DNA of 64,000 nt from Rhodanobacter sp. LX-99 (GTDB lineage: Bacteria > Pseudomonadota > Gammaproteobacteria > Xanthomonadales > Rhodanobacteraceae). How positions within the stretch are numbered: the stretch's first letter is position 1; each line of letters opens with the position of its first letter. Of this stretch, positions 33,323-44,028 are shown in pieces. The translations under genes were made by a program, and so were the position numbers. The stretch is from assembly GCF_018599185.1 (NCBI RefSeq), contig NZ_JAHFVL010000002.1:620001-684000 (forward strand). Reading direction: 5' to 3'. The notes under the pieces were generated by a model. That model was not told where the DNA came from. It saw nothing but the letters and a program-made list of their open reading frames with translations, and did not search any database.

Positions 33323-34591
33323 ATGTGTCCAACTATCTGCGTCCGCCTGCTCGCCGCCGTGCTCTGCCTGTTCGTCTCGCTGCCGTCGGCAGCGAGCGAG
33401 CAGCGCGCCCCGACCATCGGCCAGCAACGCGAGGCGGTGCTGTTCTGGCCGCAGGCGCAGCGCGAGGCGCAGTTCCGGCAGATGGGCAAACTGTTCCCCA
33501 GCGATCGCGCCGCGCGCGGCACGCATGTGCACGCCTTGCCGCAAGGCAAGCCGCTGGCGCTGGGCGGGCAGGGTGCCTCCGGGTTGCTGGCCAGCTACAT
33601 GGACCGGCACCACCTCGCCGGCGTGATGGTGCTGCAGCATGGTCGCGTGCGCCTGCAGCGCTATGCGCTGGGCTTCGGGCCGGAGCAGCGCTGGGAGTCG
33701 TTCTCGGTGGCGAAGTCGGTCACCTCCGCCCTGCTCGGGATCGCGCTGCAGCGCGGCGACATCCGCAGCCTGCACGACACGCTGGGCATGTACATCCCGG
33801 AACTGCGCGACAGCGCCTACGCCGAGGTCACGGTGCAGCAGTTGCTGACGATGACCTCCGGCGTGCATTGGAACGAGGACTATGCCGACGCGAAGTCGGA
33901 TGTGGCGCAGATGTACATGCACGCCTGTGTCGACGGCCAGGCGCACATCGTGTCGTACCTGAAGAAACAGCCGCGGCAATGGCCTGCCGGCACGCACTGG
34001 AACTACAACACCGCGGAAACCGACCTGCTCGGCATCCTGGTGCAGCGTGCCACGCACCGTTCGCTGGCCGCCTACCTGTCGCAGACGATCTGGCAGCCGT
34101 ACGGCATGGCCGCCGACGCGACCTGGATCAAGGACGAGTGCGATGGCAGCGACACCGGCGGCAGCGGCCTGTCGGCCACGCTGGGCGACTACGCGCGGCT
34201 GGGGCAGTTCATGCTCGACGGCGGGCGCATCGCGGGCAAGCCGGTGATCGCCAAGGCGTGGCTGGACGGTGCGCTGCGCCGCCAGGAAAGCGTCGATGAT
34301 CCCGACCGCGGCTACGGCTACCTGTGGTGGACCGATGCCGACGGCAGCTACGCCGCGATCGGCATCTTCGGCCAGATGGTCTACGTCGACCCTGCGCGCC
34401 AGTTGGTGATCGCCCAGGTGGGCGCATGGCCGCACGCGACGTCCGACGCACTGGTCGCCGCGCGGCGCGCGTTCGTGGCCGCCGTCAAGCGTGCGGTGGA
34501 TGCGGAACACGATGCCCCGCTGCAACGAACGGGAAGCCGTCCGGCGCGCCATCCCTTGCCGGCCGGGCAAGCCGCCCCCACTCCCCGATGA
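33323..34591 (+). CDS. Secreted serine hydrolase, beta-lactamase class C family
   Basis: A 422-residue exported protein with signal peptide (CVRLLAAVLCLFVSLPSAAS). The SxxK motif is SVAKS (in WESFSVAKSVTSALLG), the second motif is YNT in HWNYNTAETDLLG, consistent with a penicillin-binding-protein-like or esterase member (EstB/6-aminohexanoate hydrolase type) rather than a true AmpC. Start is ATG at 33323; an in-frame ATG at 33278 would put 15 extra residues before the signal. The C-terminus (RPARHPLPAGQAAPTPR) is unstructured. Adjacent adh gene begins 25 bases downstream. Confidence 0.85.
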   Translation: MCPTICVRLLAAVLCLFVSLPSAASEQRAPTIGQQREAVLFWPQAQREAQFRQMGKLFPSDRAARGTHVHALPQGKPLALGGQGASGLLASYMDRHHLAGVMVLQHGRVRLQRYALGFGPEQRWESFSVAKSVTSALLGIALQRGDIRSLHDTLGMYIPELRDSAYAEVTVQQLLTMTSGVHWNEDYADAKSDVAQMYMHACVDGQAHIVSYLKKQPRQWPAGTHWNYNTAETDLLGILVQRATHRSLAAYLSQTIWQPYGMAADATWIKDECDGSDTGGSGLSATLGDYARLGQFMLDGGRIAGKPVIAKAWLDGALRRQESVDDPDRGYGYLWWTDADGSYAAIGIFGQMVYVDPARQLVIAQVGAWPHATSDALVAARRAFVAAVKRAVDAEHDAPLQRTGSRPARHPLPAGQAAPTPR

Positions 34592-34616
34592 CCTGTCCCA
34601 GCCCAAGGAAAACTCC

Positions 34617-35669
34617 ATGACCACCAAAGCCTACGGCGCGCACGCCGCCGACAAGCCGCTGCAACCCATCGACATCGCGCGCCGCGCGCCTGGCCCGCAG
34701 GATGTGCAGATCGAGATCGCCTATTGCGGCGTCTGCCATTCCGATCTGCATACCGTGCGCTCCGAGTGGGGCGGCACGCTTTACCCCTGCGTGCCCGGCC
34801 ACGAGATCGTCGGCCATGTCAGTGCCGTGGGCAGCGGGGTGACCGGCTTCAAGGTCGGCGACACCGTGGGCGTGGGCTGCCTGGTCGGCAGCTGCCAGCA
34901 TTGCGCGGCTTGCGACGAGGGGTTGGAGCAGTATTGCGAGAACGGCTTCGTCGGCACCTACAACGGCCCGACCCCGGACGCGCCCGGGCACACGCTGGGC
35001 GGCTATTCGCAGCGCATCGTGGTGGACCGGACATTCGTGCTGAAGATCCGCCATCCCGAATCGCAGCTCGCCGCGGTGGCGCCGCTGCTGTGCGCGGGCA
35101 TCACCACGTACTCGCCGCTGCGGCACTGGAACGCCGGCCCGGGCAAGAAGGTCGGCGTGGTCGGCATCGGCGGGCTGGGCCACATGGGCGTGAAGATCGC
35201 GCATGCGATGGGCGCGCACGTGGTGGCGTTCACCACTTCGGAGGGCAAGCGCCAGGACGCGCTGGACCTGGGGGCGGACGAGGTGGTGGTTTCGCGCAAC
35301 GAAAGCGAGATGCGCGAGCACGCCAACAGCTTCGATCTCATCCTCAACACCGTGGCCGCCAGCCACTCGCTGGATGCCTTCACCGGGCTGCTCAAGCGCG
35401 ACGGCACGATGGTGCTGGTCGGCGTGCCGGAGCATCCGCATCCGTCGCCGAGCGTCGCCAACCTGATCTTCAAGCGCCGCGCCATCGCCGGCTCGCTGAT
35501 CGGCGGCATCGCCGAGACCCAGGAGATGCTGGATTTCTGCGCGGAGAAGGGCCTTGTCGCCGACATCGAGATGATCCGCGTGCAGCAGATCGACGAGGCC
35601 TACGACCGCATGGTGAAGAGCGACGTGAAATACCGTTTCGTCATCGACAACAGCTCGCTGGCCAGCTGA
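34617..35669 (+). CDS. NAD(P)-dependent zinc alcohol dehydrogenase (YahK/AdhA-like)
   Basis: A 350-residue zinc MDR enzyme. Catalytic zinc ligands are in CGVCHSDLH and PGHEIVGHV; structural zinc cysteines in CLVGSCQHCAACDEGLEQYC; Rossmann loop VGIGGLGHMGVKIAHAMGAHV. Closest to YahK-type aldehyde reductases and cinnamyl-alcohol dehydrogenase-like enzymes that prefer NADPH. ATG 34617 with AAGGAAA upstream, near the end of the serine hydrolase gene, so possibly the same transcript. Confidence 0.93.
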   Translation: MTTKAYGAHAADKPLQPIDIARRAPGPQDVQIEIAYCGVCHSDLHTVRSEWGGTLYPCVPGHEIVGHVSAVGSGVTGFKVGDTVGVGCLVGSCQHCAACDEGLEQYCENGFVGTYNGPTPDAPGHTLGGYSQRIVVDRTFVLKIRHPESQLAAVAPLLCAGITTYSPLRHWNAGPGKKVGVVGIGGLGHMGVKIAHAMGAHVVAFTTSEGKRQDALDLGADEVVVSRNESEMREHANSFDLILNTVAASHSLDAFTGLLKRDGTMVLVGVPEHPHPSPSVANLIFKRRAIAGSLIGGIAETQEMLDFCAEKGLVADIEMIRVQQIDEAYDRMVKSDVKYRFVIDNSSLAS

Positions 35670-35705
35670 TTCCGCCGCCCCCATTCTTGTGCGGCATTCG
35701 CTGTC

Positions 35706-35731
35706 CCCCTCCCCGGCAAGCAGGGGAGGGG
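35706..35731. repeat. CCCCTCCCC palindromic repeat
   Basis: CCCCTCCCC (35706-35714) and GGGGAGGGG (35723-35731) pair around GGCAAGCA. Same family as the repeats at 7898-8009 and 41410-41433. It lies in the 212-base gap between convergent adh and methyltransferase genes and could end either transcript. Confidence 0.7.
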
Positions 35732-35881
35732 TGGCTTTTGCCGACGGGATTTTTACGCTCCGTGAGCGCATGCCTTTCTTTCGCCGCGGCGCCACCAAGG
35801 CGTCACCGGCCGTCGTTCCAGCGGCTCGACCCGACCGCCTGGCCGAGGCACGAATCAAGGGATCAATCACGCCGCCCCATG

Positions 35882-36559
35882 TCAGCGTGCGCCATAGGCG
35901 ACCCAGCCCCTGAACGTGAAGCCCGCGTAGAACAATTCCACGTTCTCGAATCCCGCCTTTTCCAGCAGCGCAACGTCTTGTTCCGGCGCCAGCAGGGGAA
36001 GTCGGGCGCTGATGGCCTCGATCGCCTTGTTCGCGTTCGACGCGGGAACGCCGGATGAAACGGCGAAGGCCGCGTAGCGCTCCAGCCAGCGCACCTTCTC
36101 GCGCTCGGTCTGGGGAAAGCTGTGGTGGGCGACAACCAGCGGGGCGCCCGGTTTCAGGCGACGTCGCAGCTGCCTGAGGGTGTGCAGGCGCTCCTCGGCC
36201 GACAGGAAATGCAGGGTCAACAGACAGGTAGCGCCATCGAACGGCCCTTCCGGCGCCGTGTCGACATAGCCTTCGATGAGCTCGGCGCGCGACGCGAGCG
36301 GGCCCAGCGTGATTTCCGCCGCCTTCAGCATCCCGGCGGATGGATCGACGCCGACGAGGCGCCATCCGCGCTGTGCTTCGGCGAATGCCTTCAACTCCAA
36401 GCCGCCGCCCGCGCCGAGCACCAGGACATGCCCGTCTTCGGGGACGGACTCGGCAAGAAGCAGTGCGGTCATCTGTTGGAGGGCATGAAAACCCGGCACC
36501 AGCCTGACTGGACCTTCGGCGTAACGGGCGGCGGATGGTGGATCGGAGAAGGTGGACAC
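35882..36559 (-). CDS. SAM-dependent methyltransferase (class I)
   Basis: A 225-residue protein. Motif I is VLVLGAGGGLELKAFAE, motif II LVGVDPSAGMLKAAE, then GPFDGATCLLTLHFLSAEERLHTLRQLRRRLKPGAPLVVAHH, the Rossmann-fold order of small-molecule methyltransferases (type 11/25). Substrate unknown. ATG at 36559. It is followed upstream on the same strand by a DUF3228-like gene 77 bases away. Confidence 0.88.
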   Translation of the reverse strand: MSTFSDPPSAARYAEGPVRLVPGFHALQQMTALLLAESVPEDGHVLVLGAGGGLELKAFAEAQRGWRLVGVDPSAGMLKAAEITLGPLASRAELIEGYVDTAPEGPFDGATCLLTLHFLSAEERLHTLRQLRRRLKPGAPLVVAHHSFPQTEREKVRWLERYAAFAVSSGVPASNANKAIEAISARLPLLAPEQDVALLEKAGFENVELFYAGFTFRGWVAYGAR

Positions 36560-36636
36560 GCGCGGCTCCCGGTTGGAAACGGATTCATTGATGGCATGAC
36601 TTCACGAAGGGGGCGGGTGCCCGCTTCCCGATGGAT

Positions 36637-37194
36637 TCACCCGCGCCAGTTCGCGTGCCGCTCCCAGAACGCCACGGCACGCCAATACGCCTCGCGATCC
36701 AGCGGCACACCCGAACCGCCTTCGGCCACGCCCAGCGCATTGCGCAGCATGGTGATCGGCACCATCGGGATTTCCTCCGGCTCGGCGGTGTAGAGGCAGC
36801 CGACCACGCCCCAGTCGGCGTCGATCGGCGAGCCTTCCTTCGCCAGTTGCCCGCGGCTGTAGAGGATCGGCAGCAGATAGCTGGCCACGGGCGGGTCGAT
36901 GCCCTCGAACCAGCGCACCAGCACCGGCAGTTCATCGGCGCTGCGGGCCTCGTAGGCCGAGCGCAACCGGTGGCGGTTCGCATCGGTGATGGGCGTGGCG
37001 GTGCAGCGTGTGCTGGTCCAGTTGTGGTGCACGTGCAGCCGGCAGAACGGGGCGTAGCCGTCCAGCACCTTCAGCGGCGCTTCGGTATTGAGGCGTCGCT
37101 CGAACTCCTCGGCGCTGCAATCCTGGATGGCGCTGCGGCGGCGGTCGCGCGGGAACAGGCGAGTGCGGGCGAAGGGAGTGAGGACGATGGACAT
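36637..37194 (-). CDS. DUF3228-like protein
   Basis: A 185-residue soluble protein. FARTRLFPRDRRRSAIQDCSAEEFERRLN at the start and MLRNALGVAEGGSGVPLDREAYWRAVAFWERHA at the end fit the DUF3228 family as I recall it. No known function or active-site motif. Alone on the minus strand between a methyltransferase and an ABC protein; 196 bases upstream show nothing notable. Confidence 0.6.
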   Translation of the reverse strand: MSIVLTPFARTRLFPRDRRRSAIQDCSAEEFERRLNTEAPLKVLDGYAPFCRLHVHHNWTSTRCTATPITDANRHRLRSAYEARSADELPVLVRWFEGIDPPVASYLLPILYSRGQLAKEGSPIDADWGVVGCLYTAEPEEIPMVPITMLRNALGVAEGGSGVPLDREAYWRAVAFWERHANWRG

Positions 37195-37390
37195 ACCGGT
37201 CGACAGGCTGAGGATCAGTGCCTGAGGTTAGCGTGTCGAGGGCGTTGCTGATTCGCCAAGCCGAAAATCCGCAGGCGGACATCCCGCCTCCAAAACTGCA
37301 TGAATCCGGCGGATCCGGAACATTCCATGCACGGAAACCTTGTTTCGACTCGGCGATTCCGCCCACCTTGTATCGCAACCGCGGGAGCGT

Positions 37391-39157
<1,767 letters not shown>

Positions 39158-39262
39158 GGGCTCTCGCAGGCGGATCAAGGATGGGCGTGGCCCGCGCACG
39201 GGCGATCTGTTCAAGGTGGGGCGGCTTGCCGCCGATTCAATCCGCGGCCAAGCGATGGAGGC

Positions 39263-39859
39263 TCAATCCAGCCGTCGCGCCTCGCTGCGGCCGCGGCTGA
39301 TGTCGCTGATCCGCAGGCATGCTTCGGCGACGCGGCTGTCCGGCAGGCGCAGTTGCAGTTCCACGCCGTCGGCGCCGAATGCCTCGTGTTCGACCTCGGC
39401 ATGCAGGTCTTTCAGGCGCGCCTTGAGCAGGGTCAGTTCGGCGAAGTCGCAGCGCAGGCCCAGCCGCGCCATCGCCACGATCGGCACGCGTTCGGCACGG
39501 CGCAGGCATTCCGCCGCGGTGCCGCCGTAGGCGCGCACCAGGCCGCCGGCGCCCAGCTTGATGCCGCCGAACCAGCGCGTCACCACCACCGCGACGCGAT
39601 CCATTTCCTGGCCCTCGATCGCCTGCAGGATCGGCCGGCCGGCGGTGCCGCCGGGTTCGCCGTCGTCGTTGAAGCGGTAGTCCTGGCCGATGCGGTACGC
39701 CCAGCAGTTGTGCGTGGCGGTGGGGTCGCCCACTTCGCGCACGAAGGCCAGCGCCTGTTCGGTGGACTCGACCGGGGCGGCCAGCGCGAGGAAGCGGCTT
39801 TTCCTGATCTCTTCCTGATGGCGGCACGGCTGGGCCAGGGTGGACAACGTTTCGCTCAT
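39263..39859 (-). CDS. YigZ/IMPACT family protein
   Basis: A 198-residue protein: KSRFLALAAPVESTEQALAFV, THNCWAYRIG, FNDDGEPGGTAGRPIL, VVVTRWFGGIKLGAGGLVRAYGG are the hallmark segments of the YigZ (UPF0029/IMPACT) family, thought to act in translation control or amino-acid-limitation response. Start ATG overlaps the upstream gene's stop by four bases (ATGA), so it belongs to the sigma factor cluster operon. Confidence 0.92.
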   Translation of the reverse strand: MSETLSTLAQPCRHQEEIRKSRFLALAAPVESTEQALAFVREVGDPTATHNCWAYRIGQDYRFNDDGEPGGTAGRPILQAIEGQEMDRVAVVVTRWFGGIKLGAGGLVRAYGGTAAECLRRAERVPIVAMARLGLRCDFAELTLLKARLKDLHAEVEHEAFGADGVELQLRLPDSRVAEACLRISDISRGRSEARRLD

Positions 39860-40779
39860 GGCTTGCGCAGTTTCGCCTGCAGTTCCGGCGGCAGTTCCCA
39901 TTGCGGATGCGCGTGCCGGAACGCGGCCAGCCGCTGCTGTGCCTCGTCGTCGTGGCCTTGCGCGAACAGTTGCCGGATCTTGTCCAGTTCCTGTGCCGGC
40001 GTGTCGCTGGCGTTCGTCGCGGTGCCCGTGTCGGCCGCCGTTGCGGCGACGGGTGCCGGCGCAGCGACCATCGTGGCCTGCATGGGCGGCGCACTGGCTG
40101 CGGCTTCGGCCACCGCGGACCTGGCCGCGTCGGTGGCGGCCTCGTTGCCGGCTTGCCCGGTCACGTCGGCCGAAGCGCGGGGTGCCGCGGCTGCCAGCCG
40201 CTCGTCGCGAGAGGCAGGTGCGGCCTGCTTGCCGGCCACGGCCTGGCGTGACCTGGCCGCCACCGGTGCGGGAGATGCTGCGGCGATGATCCGGGGCGTT
40301 GGCTGTTTCGGCGGTGCAGGCAACGGGGCGGGTGGCATCGGTGCGTTCGTTGCCGGCGCCTCGGCCCGCACCGGCGCGACGCTGCCGCTCGCCACCGGCG
40401 CGGATTCGGTCCGGGGCGATTCGTGCATGCGCCAGGCAAGCCCGGCGGCGAGCACGATGGCGGCTGCACTGCTCAAGCCGACCAGCCAGCGTGGCCGGGG
40501 TTTCCTGGCGGATCCAGCCGGCGCTGCGGAGGTGACGGCAGCGGGCTTCGGATGCACCCAGTCGCCGGGTTCGCGCGGCGCCTTGCGGCGTTCGACCGGA
40601 ACGGCGGGCTGCGTGCCATTCGTTTCCAGCGCCTGCGCGGCGGCGCGCAGCACGGCCGCGTCCAGCGCGTGGCCGGGCTCGTTCTGCGGCAGCTGACGAT
40701 ACAGCGCGGCCAGCTCGGCTTCGCCGGGCAGCGCCTCATCCGGCTTGCGTGGATCCAGCGGTGGCAGTGGCGTGGTCAT
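39856..40779 (-). CDS. Single-pass membrane protein, probable anti-sigma factor
   Basis: A 307-residue protein. The acidic N-terminal domain (about 90 residues) precedes one membrane helix (WLVGLSSAAAIVLAAGLAW, about 100-118); the periplasmic part is Ala/Pro-rich and low complexity for about 140 residues, then a short conserved tail (LDKIRQLFAQGHDDEAQQRLAAFRHAHPQWELPPELQAKL). Its start overlaps the ECF sigma factor stop (ATGA), as anti-sigma factors usually do, and its end overlaps yigZ. No zinc-binding anti-sigma motif (HxxxCxxC) is seen, so the call rests on topology and context. Confidence 0.6.
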   Translation of the reverse strand: MTTPLPPLDPRKPDEALPGEAELAALYRQLPQNEPGHALDAAVLRAAAQALETNGTQPAVPVERRKAPREPGDWVHPKPAAVTSAAPAGSARKPRPRWLVGLSSAAAIVLAAGLAWRMHESPRTESAPVASGSVAPVRAEAPATNAPMPPAPLPAPPKQPTPRIIAAASPAPVAARSRQAVAGKQAAPASRDERLAAAAPRASADVTGQAGNEAATDAARSAVAEAAASAPPMQATMVAAPAPVAATAADTGTATNASDTPAQELDKIRQLFAQGHDDEAQQRLAAFRHAHPQWELPPELQAKLRKP

Positions 40780-41330
40780 TCGGACAGCACTTCGCGTAGA
40801 CGGGTCATGGCATAGCGCAGGCGCGACTTCACCGTTTCGCGGCCGGCGCCGGTCACCGCGGCGATCTCCTCCAGGCTCAGTTCCTGCTCCAGCCGCAGCA
40901 GCACCGCCGTGCGCTGCTCGTCAGGCAACTGCTCGATCGCGCGCTGCAAGCTGCGCCGGCGCTCGAACTCGGACAGGGCGTGGTCCGGTTGTTCCTGCTC
41001 CGGCGTGGCGACGTTGGCCAGCGCCGTTTCGGCCTCGTCGCCGCCGGCCATCGGCCGCTGGCGGCGCATGCTGTCGATCATCAGGTTGTGCGCGATCTGC
41101 AGCAGCCAGGTGCTGAACTTCGCCTGCGGCTGATAGCGGACCCGCGCGCCGATCACCCGGCTCCAGGTTTCCTGGAACAGTTCGTCGGTGCGATGCGGGT
41201 CGCGCACGCTGCGCAGCAGGAACCGGTACAGCATGCCGCGATGGCGCGCATACAGCGTCTCGAACGCGGCTAGGTCGCCGCGCGCGTAGGCAAGCATCAG
41301 CATCGCATCGGGATCGACCGCGGCATCCAT
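40776..41330 (-). CDS. ECF RNA polymerase sigma factor
   Basis: A 184-residue sigma-70 family factor. Region 2: YARHRGMLYRFLLRSVRDPHRTDELFQETWSRVI through FSTWLLQIAHNLMID; region 4: LPDEQRTAVLLRLEQELSLEEIAAVTGAGRETVKSRLRYAMTRLREVL. It directs RNA polymerase to an extracytoplasmic-stress regulon. ATG 41330 was chosen; upstream in-frame sequence includes a palindromic repeat. It overlaps the putative anti-sigma by four bases and follows the VWA lipoprotein. Confidence 0.93.
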   Translation of the reverse strand: MDAAVDPDAMLMLAYARGDLAAFETLYARHRGMLYRFLLRSVRDPHRTDELFQETWSRVIGARVRYQPQAKFSTWLLQIAHNLMIDSMRRQRPMAGGDEAETALANVATPEQEQPDHALSEFERRRSLQRAIEQLPDEQRTAVLLRLEQELSLEEIAAVTGAGRETVKSRLRYAMTRLREVLSE

Positions 41331-41409
41331 GGGGTGCGAGGGTAAGGCAAATCGTTGGGTGGCGGGTAGGCCGTGGAACCCGGCCGCGCCTGCTTGCCTG
41401 CGCTTTTCT

Positions 41410-41433
41410 CCCTCCCCCGCTTGCAGGGGAGGG
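41410..41433. repeat. CCCTCCCC palindromic repeat upstream of the sigma factor
   Basis: CCCTCCCCCGC (41410-41420) and GCAGGGGAGGG (41423-41433) pair with one mismatch around TT. It is the same family as at 7898-8009 and 35706-35731, and lies between the VWA and sigma genes, possibly reducing read-through between them. Confidence 0.65.
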
Positions 41434-41547
41434 TTGGCGGGATGTGCCGCTCTCGTACGTTCCGGCCCTGCGGCGTGGCCGTGGCTGGGGAAGGGGGCCG
41501 AGGCGCGGCCGCCCATAGCCACCGCCGGCGCCGCAAGGCCGGAAACC

Positions 41548-43314
41548 TCAGCGCGCTGCGGTGTCGCTGGCGTCGTCATGGCCGTGCGTGGCCAGCCCGC
41601 CGGCCAGCTTCACCAGTTGCACGAAGCCGGCGCGGTAGCCGTCGGCATCGCTGCCGCGCGCACCGCTGGCGAGCTGCGCGATCTGCGTGTAGCCGTAGCC
41701 GTCCAGGTACTTGCCGCCGCGCAGGGCATCGGCGAAGGCGGCGACCGCGGCGGCATAGCGCAGGCGCTCGCTGGTCCGTGTTTCGGCCTGCGCGGGAATC
41801 GGCTGCTCGACCAGCCGGCTGTCCGACTGTCCCGGCAGCTTGTAGCGCAGGCGCAGGAAGGCCAGCTCGCCGCCGTCATTTTTGACGGGGGACTTGTCGC
41901 CATAGCGCAACGGATCGATGCGGGCGGCGTCCGAACCCTTCGGGGTGATCTCGTAGATCGCGGTGACGTTGGCGCCCGCGCCGATCTCGCCGGCGTCGAC
42001 CTTGTCGTTGTTGAAGTCCTCGCGCTTCAACAGGCGCTTCTCGTAGCCGATCAGGCGGTATTCCTGCACTCGCGCGGGGTTGAACTCGATCTGGATCTTC
42101 ACGTCCTGCGCGATCGTCAGCAAGGTGGCGGACATCTCGTCGACCAGCACGCGGCGGCCTTCCTGCAGGCTGTCGATGTAGTGGTGGCTGCCGTTGCCCG
42201 CGTCGGCCAGCATCACCGCCATGGCGTCGTTGTAGTTGCCTTCGCCGAAGCCCAGCGTGGTCAGCGCCACGCCGCTCTTGCGGTGATCCTCGATGGTGGT
42301 CTTCAACGCTTTTTCGCTGACCGTGCCCACGTTGAAGTCGCCGTCGGTGGCCAGGATCACCCGGTTCACGCCACCCTTGATGAAGCCTTGCTCGGCCTGC
42401 GCGTAGGCCAGCTCGATGCCGGCGCCACCGTTGGTGGAACCGCCGGCGCCAAGGCTGTCGATCGCGGCGTCGATGGTGGCGTGCCGGTCGCCGGTGGTGG
42501 AGGGCAGGGCGACGCCGGCGGAACCCGCGTAGGTGACGATGGCCACCCGGTCCTGCCTGCGCAGTTCGCGCACCAGCTGTTTCAGCGAGGCCTTGAGCAG
42601 CGGCAGCTTGTCCGGTTCGTCCATCGAGCCGGAGGTGTCGATCAGGAACACCAGGTTCGATGCGGGGATCTTCGCGGCCGGCACGCGGTAGCCCTGGATG
42701 CCGATCAGCAGCAGCTGGCGCTTCGCATTCCACGGCGCGGGCGCCAGCTCGGTGGTGACGCTGAACGGCTGCTCACGATCGGCCGGCGGCGTGTAGCCGT
42801 AGTCGAAGTAGTTGATGAACTCCTCGGCGCGCACCGCGTCGGCCGGCGGCAGCTGGCCCGCGCTGAGCATGCGCCGCACGTTGGTGTACGAGCCGGTGTC
42901 GACGTCGATGCCGAAGGTGGACACCGGCTGCTCGCTCGCCAGTTGCACCGGGTTGCTGTCGCGATGGGTGTAGTTCTCGGTGTTGATGTCGCCGGGCATC
43001 GGCTGCATTGGCGGCATCGCCATCGGGCGTGCCAGGTAGGCGTTGGCTAGCATGCCCTTGCTCGCCATCGTGCGCTGCATCGCGGGTGCGGGCTGCATCG
43101 GCGGCGCCGGCGGCGGCAGGTTCGTCGGCATCGGCGTGGCCGCCTCGTTCGTCACCTTGTCGGCTGGTGCCGCGCGTTTGACCGGCATCGGTTCGGCCGG
43201 TGCCGCGTCGCCCGTCACCGGCATGCTTGCGACGGGTTTCTTCGAGGCGCCGCAGCCGGCCAGGATCACCAGCAGGGCCAGCAGCAGGGTGCGCAGCAGG
43301 GCTTTCACGTTCAT
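41548..43314 (-). CDS. VWA-domain lipoprotein (YfbK-like)
   Basis: A 588-residue protein with lipoprotein signal (LLVILAGC, Cys at about 21) and a low-complexity Pro/Ala/Met-rich linker. An N-terminal VWA-associated domain (STFGIDVDTGSYTNVRRMLSAGQLPPADAVRAEEFINYFDYGY) precedes the VWA domain, whose MIDAS is DTSGSMD in LVFLIDTSGSM; a C-terminal domain (VKIQIEFNPARVQEYRLIGYE onward) follows. This architecture is the YfbK family. Located in the envelope, it may bind or sense surface partners; paired with the ECF sigma cluster 217 bases downstream. Confidence 0.9.
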   Translation of the reverse strand: MNVKALLRTLLLALLVILAGCGASKKPVASMPVTGDAAPAEPMPVKRAAPADKVTNEAATPMPTNLPPPAPPMQPAPAMQRTMASKGMLANAYLARPMAMPPMQPMPGDINTENYTHRDSNPVQLASEQPVSTFGIDVDTGSYTNVRRMLSAGQLPPADAVRAEEFINYFDYGYTPPADREQPFSVTTELAPAPWNAKRQLLLIGIQGYRVPAAKIPASNLVFLIDTSGSMDEPDKLPLLKASLKQLVRELRRQDRVAIVTYAGSAGVALPSTTGDRHATIDAAIDSLGAGGSTNGGAGIELAYAQAEQGFIKGGVNRVILATDGDFNVGTVSEKALKTTIEDHRKSGVALTTLGFGEGNYNDAMAVMLADAGNGSHHYIDSLQEGRRVLVDEMSATLLTIAQDVKIQIEFNPARVQEYRLIGYEKRLLKREDFNNDKVDAGEIGAGANVTAIYEITPKGSDAARIDPLRYGDKSPVKNDGGELAFLRLRYKLPGQSDSRLVEQPIPAQAETRTSERLRYAAAVAAFADALRGGKYLDGYGYTQIAQLASGARGSDADGYRAGFVQLVKLAGGLATHGHDDASDTAAR

Positions 43315-43420
43315 GGGGCGGTTCTCCTCCGGTTGTGGAAGATGAAACGCAGGCCTGCGGCGAACGGGGTTGATCGTCGCGCGGTAACATGGCGCCCCCA
43401 GCGGGACCCATCGGAACGAC

Positions 43421-43894
43421 ATGATCAACAACGACGTACTGCGCGCCATCCGCTACATGCTCGACCTCAGCGACGGCAGGGTCGTCGACATCATCCATCT
43501 GGCGGACCCGTCGGCTTCGATCGGGAAGGAAGACGTGCAGGCGTTCCTGAAGAAGGACGACGAGGCCGGTTACGCCGAATGCAGCAACAAGGTGCTGGCG
43601 CTGTTCCTCGACGGGCTGGTCTTCCAGCGCCGCGGCAAGGACGAAAGCCGCCCGCCGCGCCCGCCGGAGAAGCGCGTCACCAACAACGTGGTGCTGAAGA
43701 AGCTGCGCGTGGCGTTCGAGCTGAAGGACGTCGACATGCACCAGATCCTCGAAAGTGCCGGCTTCCCGGTTTCCAAACCGGAACTCAGCGCGTTGTTCCG
43801 TCAGCCCGACCACAAGAATTTCAAGCTGTGCGGTGACCAGCTGCTGCGCAATTTCCTGAAGGGGTTGACGATGCGGGTGCGCCGCGGCGATTGA
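43421..43894 (+). CDS. yehS: DUF1456 family protein YehS
   Basis: A 157-residue protein with two repeated DUF1456 units: NNDVLRAIRYMLDLSDGRVVDIIHLAD and NNVVLKKLRVAFELKDVDMHQILESAGF, matching E. coli YehS. Function unknown, probably a small helical regulator. ATG 43421, divergent from the VWA gene. A decayed copy of its 3' end recurs at 44670-44765. Confidence 0.92.
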   Translation: MINNDVLRAIRYMLDLSDGRVVDIIHLADPSASIGKEDVQAFLKKDDEAGYAECSNKVLALFLDGLVFQRRGKDESRPPRPPEKRVTNNVVLKKLRVAFELKDVDMHQILESAGFPVSKPELSALFRQPDHKNFKLCGDQLLRNFLKGLTMRVRRGD

Positions 43895-43952
43895 TCCGCT
43901 CCGCTGCCGGGGTGCCCCTCCCTTGGCACGAAGCGTGCGGGGCAAGCAGGCT

Positions 43953-43988
43953 GATTGACGCTTGCAAATGTCGAGCGTAGCGTCAATC
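43953..43988. promoter_or_regulatory. Inverted repeat ahead of the small secreted protein gene
   Basis: GATTGACGC (43953-43961) and GCGTCAATC (43980-43988) form a perfect nine-base inverted pair 41 bases before the GTG start. The left arm contains TTGACG, a good -35 box, so the repeat could be an operator over the promoter. Consensus reading only. Confidence 0.4.
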
Positions 43989-44028
43989 GGCGCTGCATAT
44001 CCGTGCAGCTTTGTCAAGGAGATGGACT

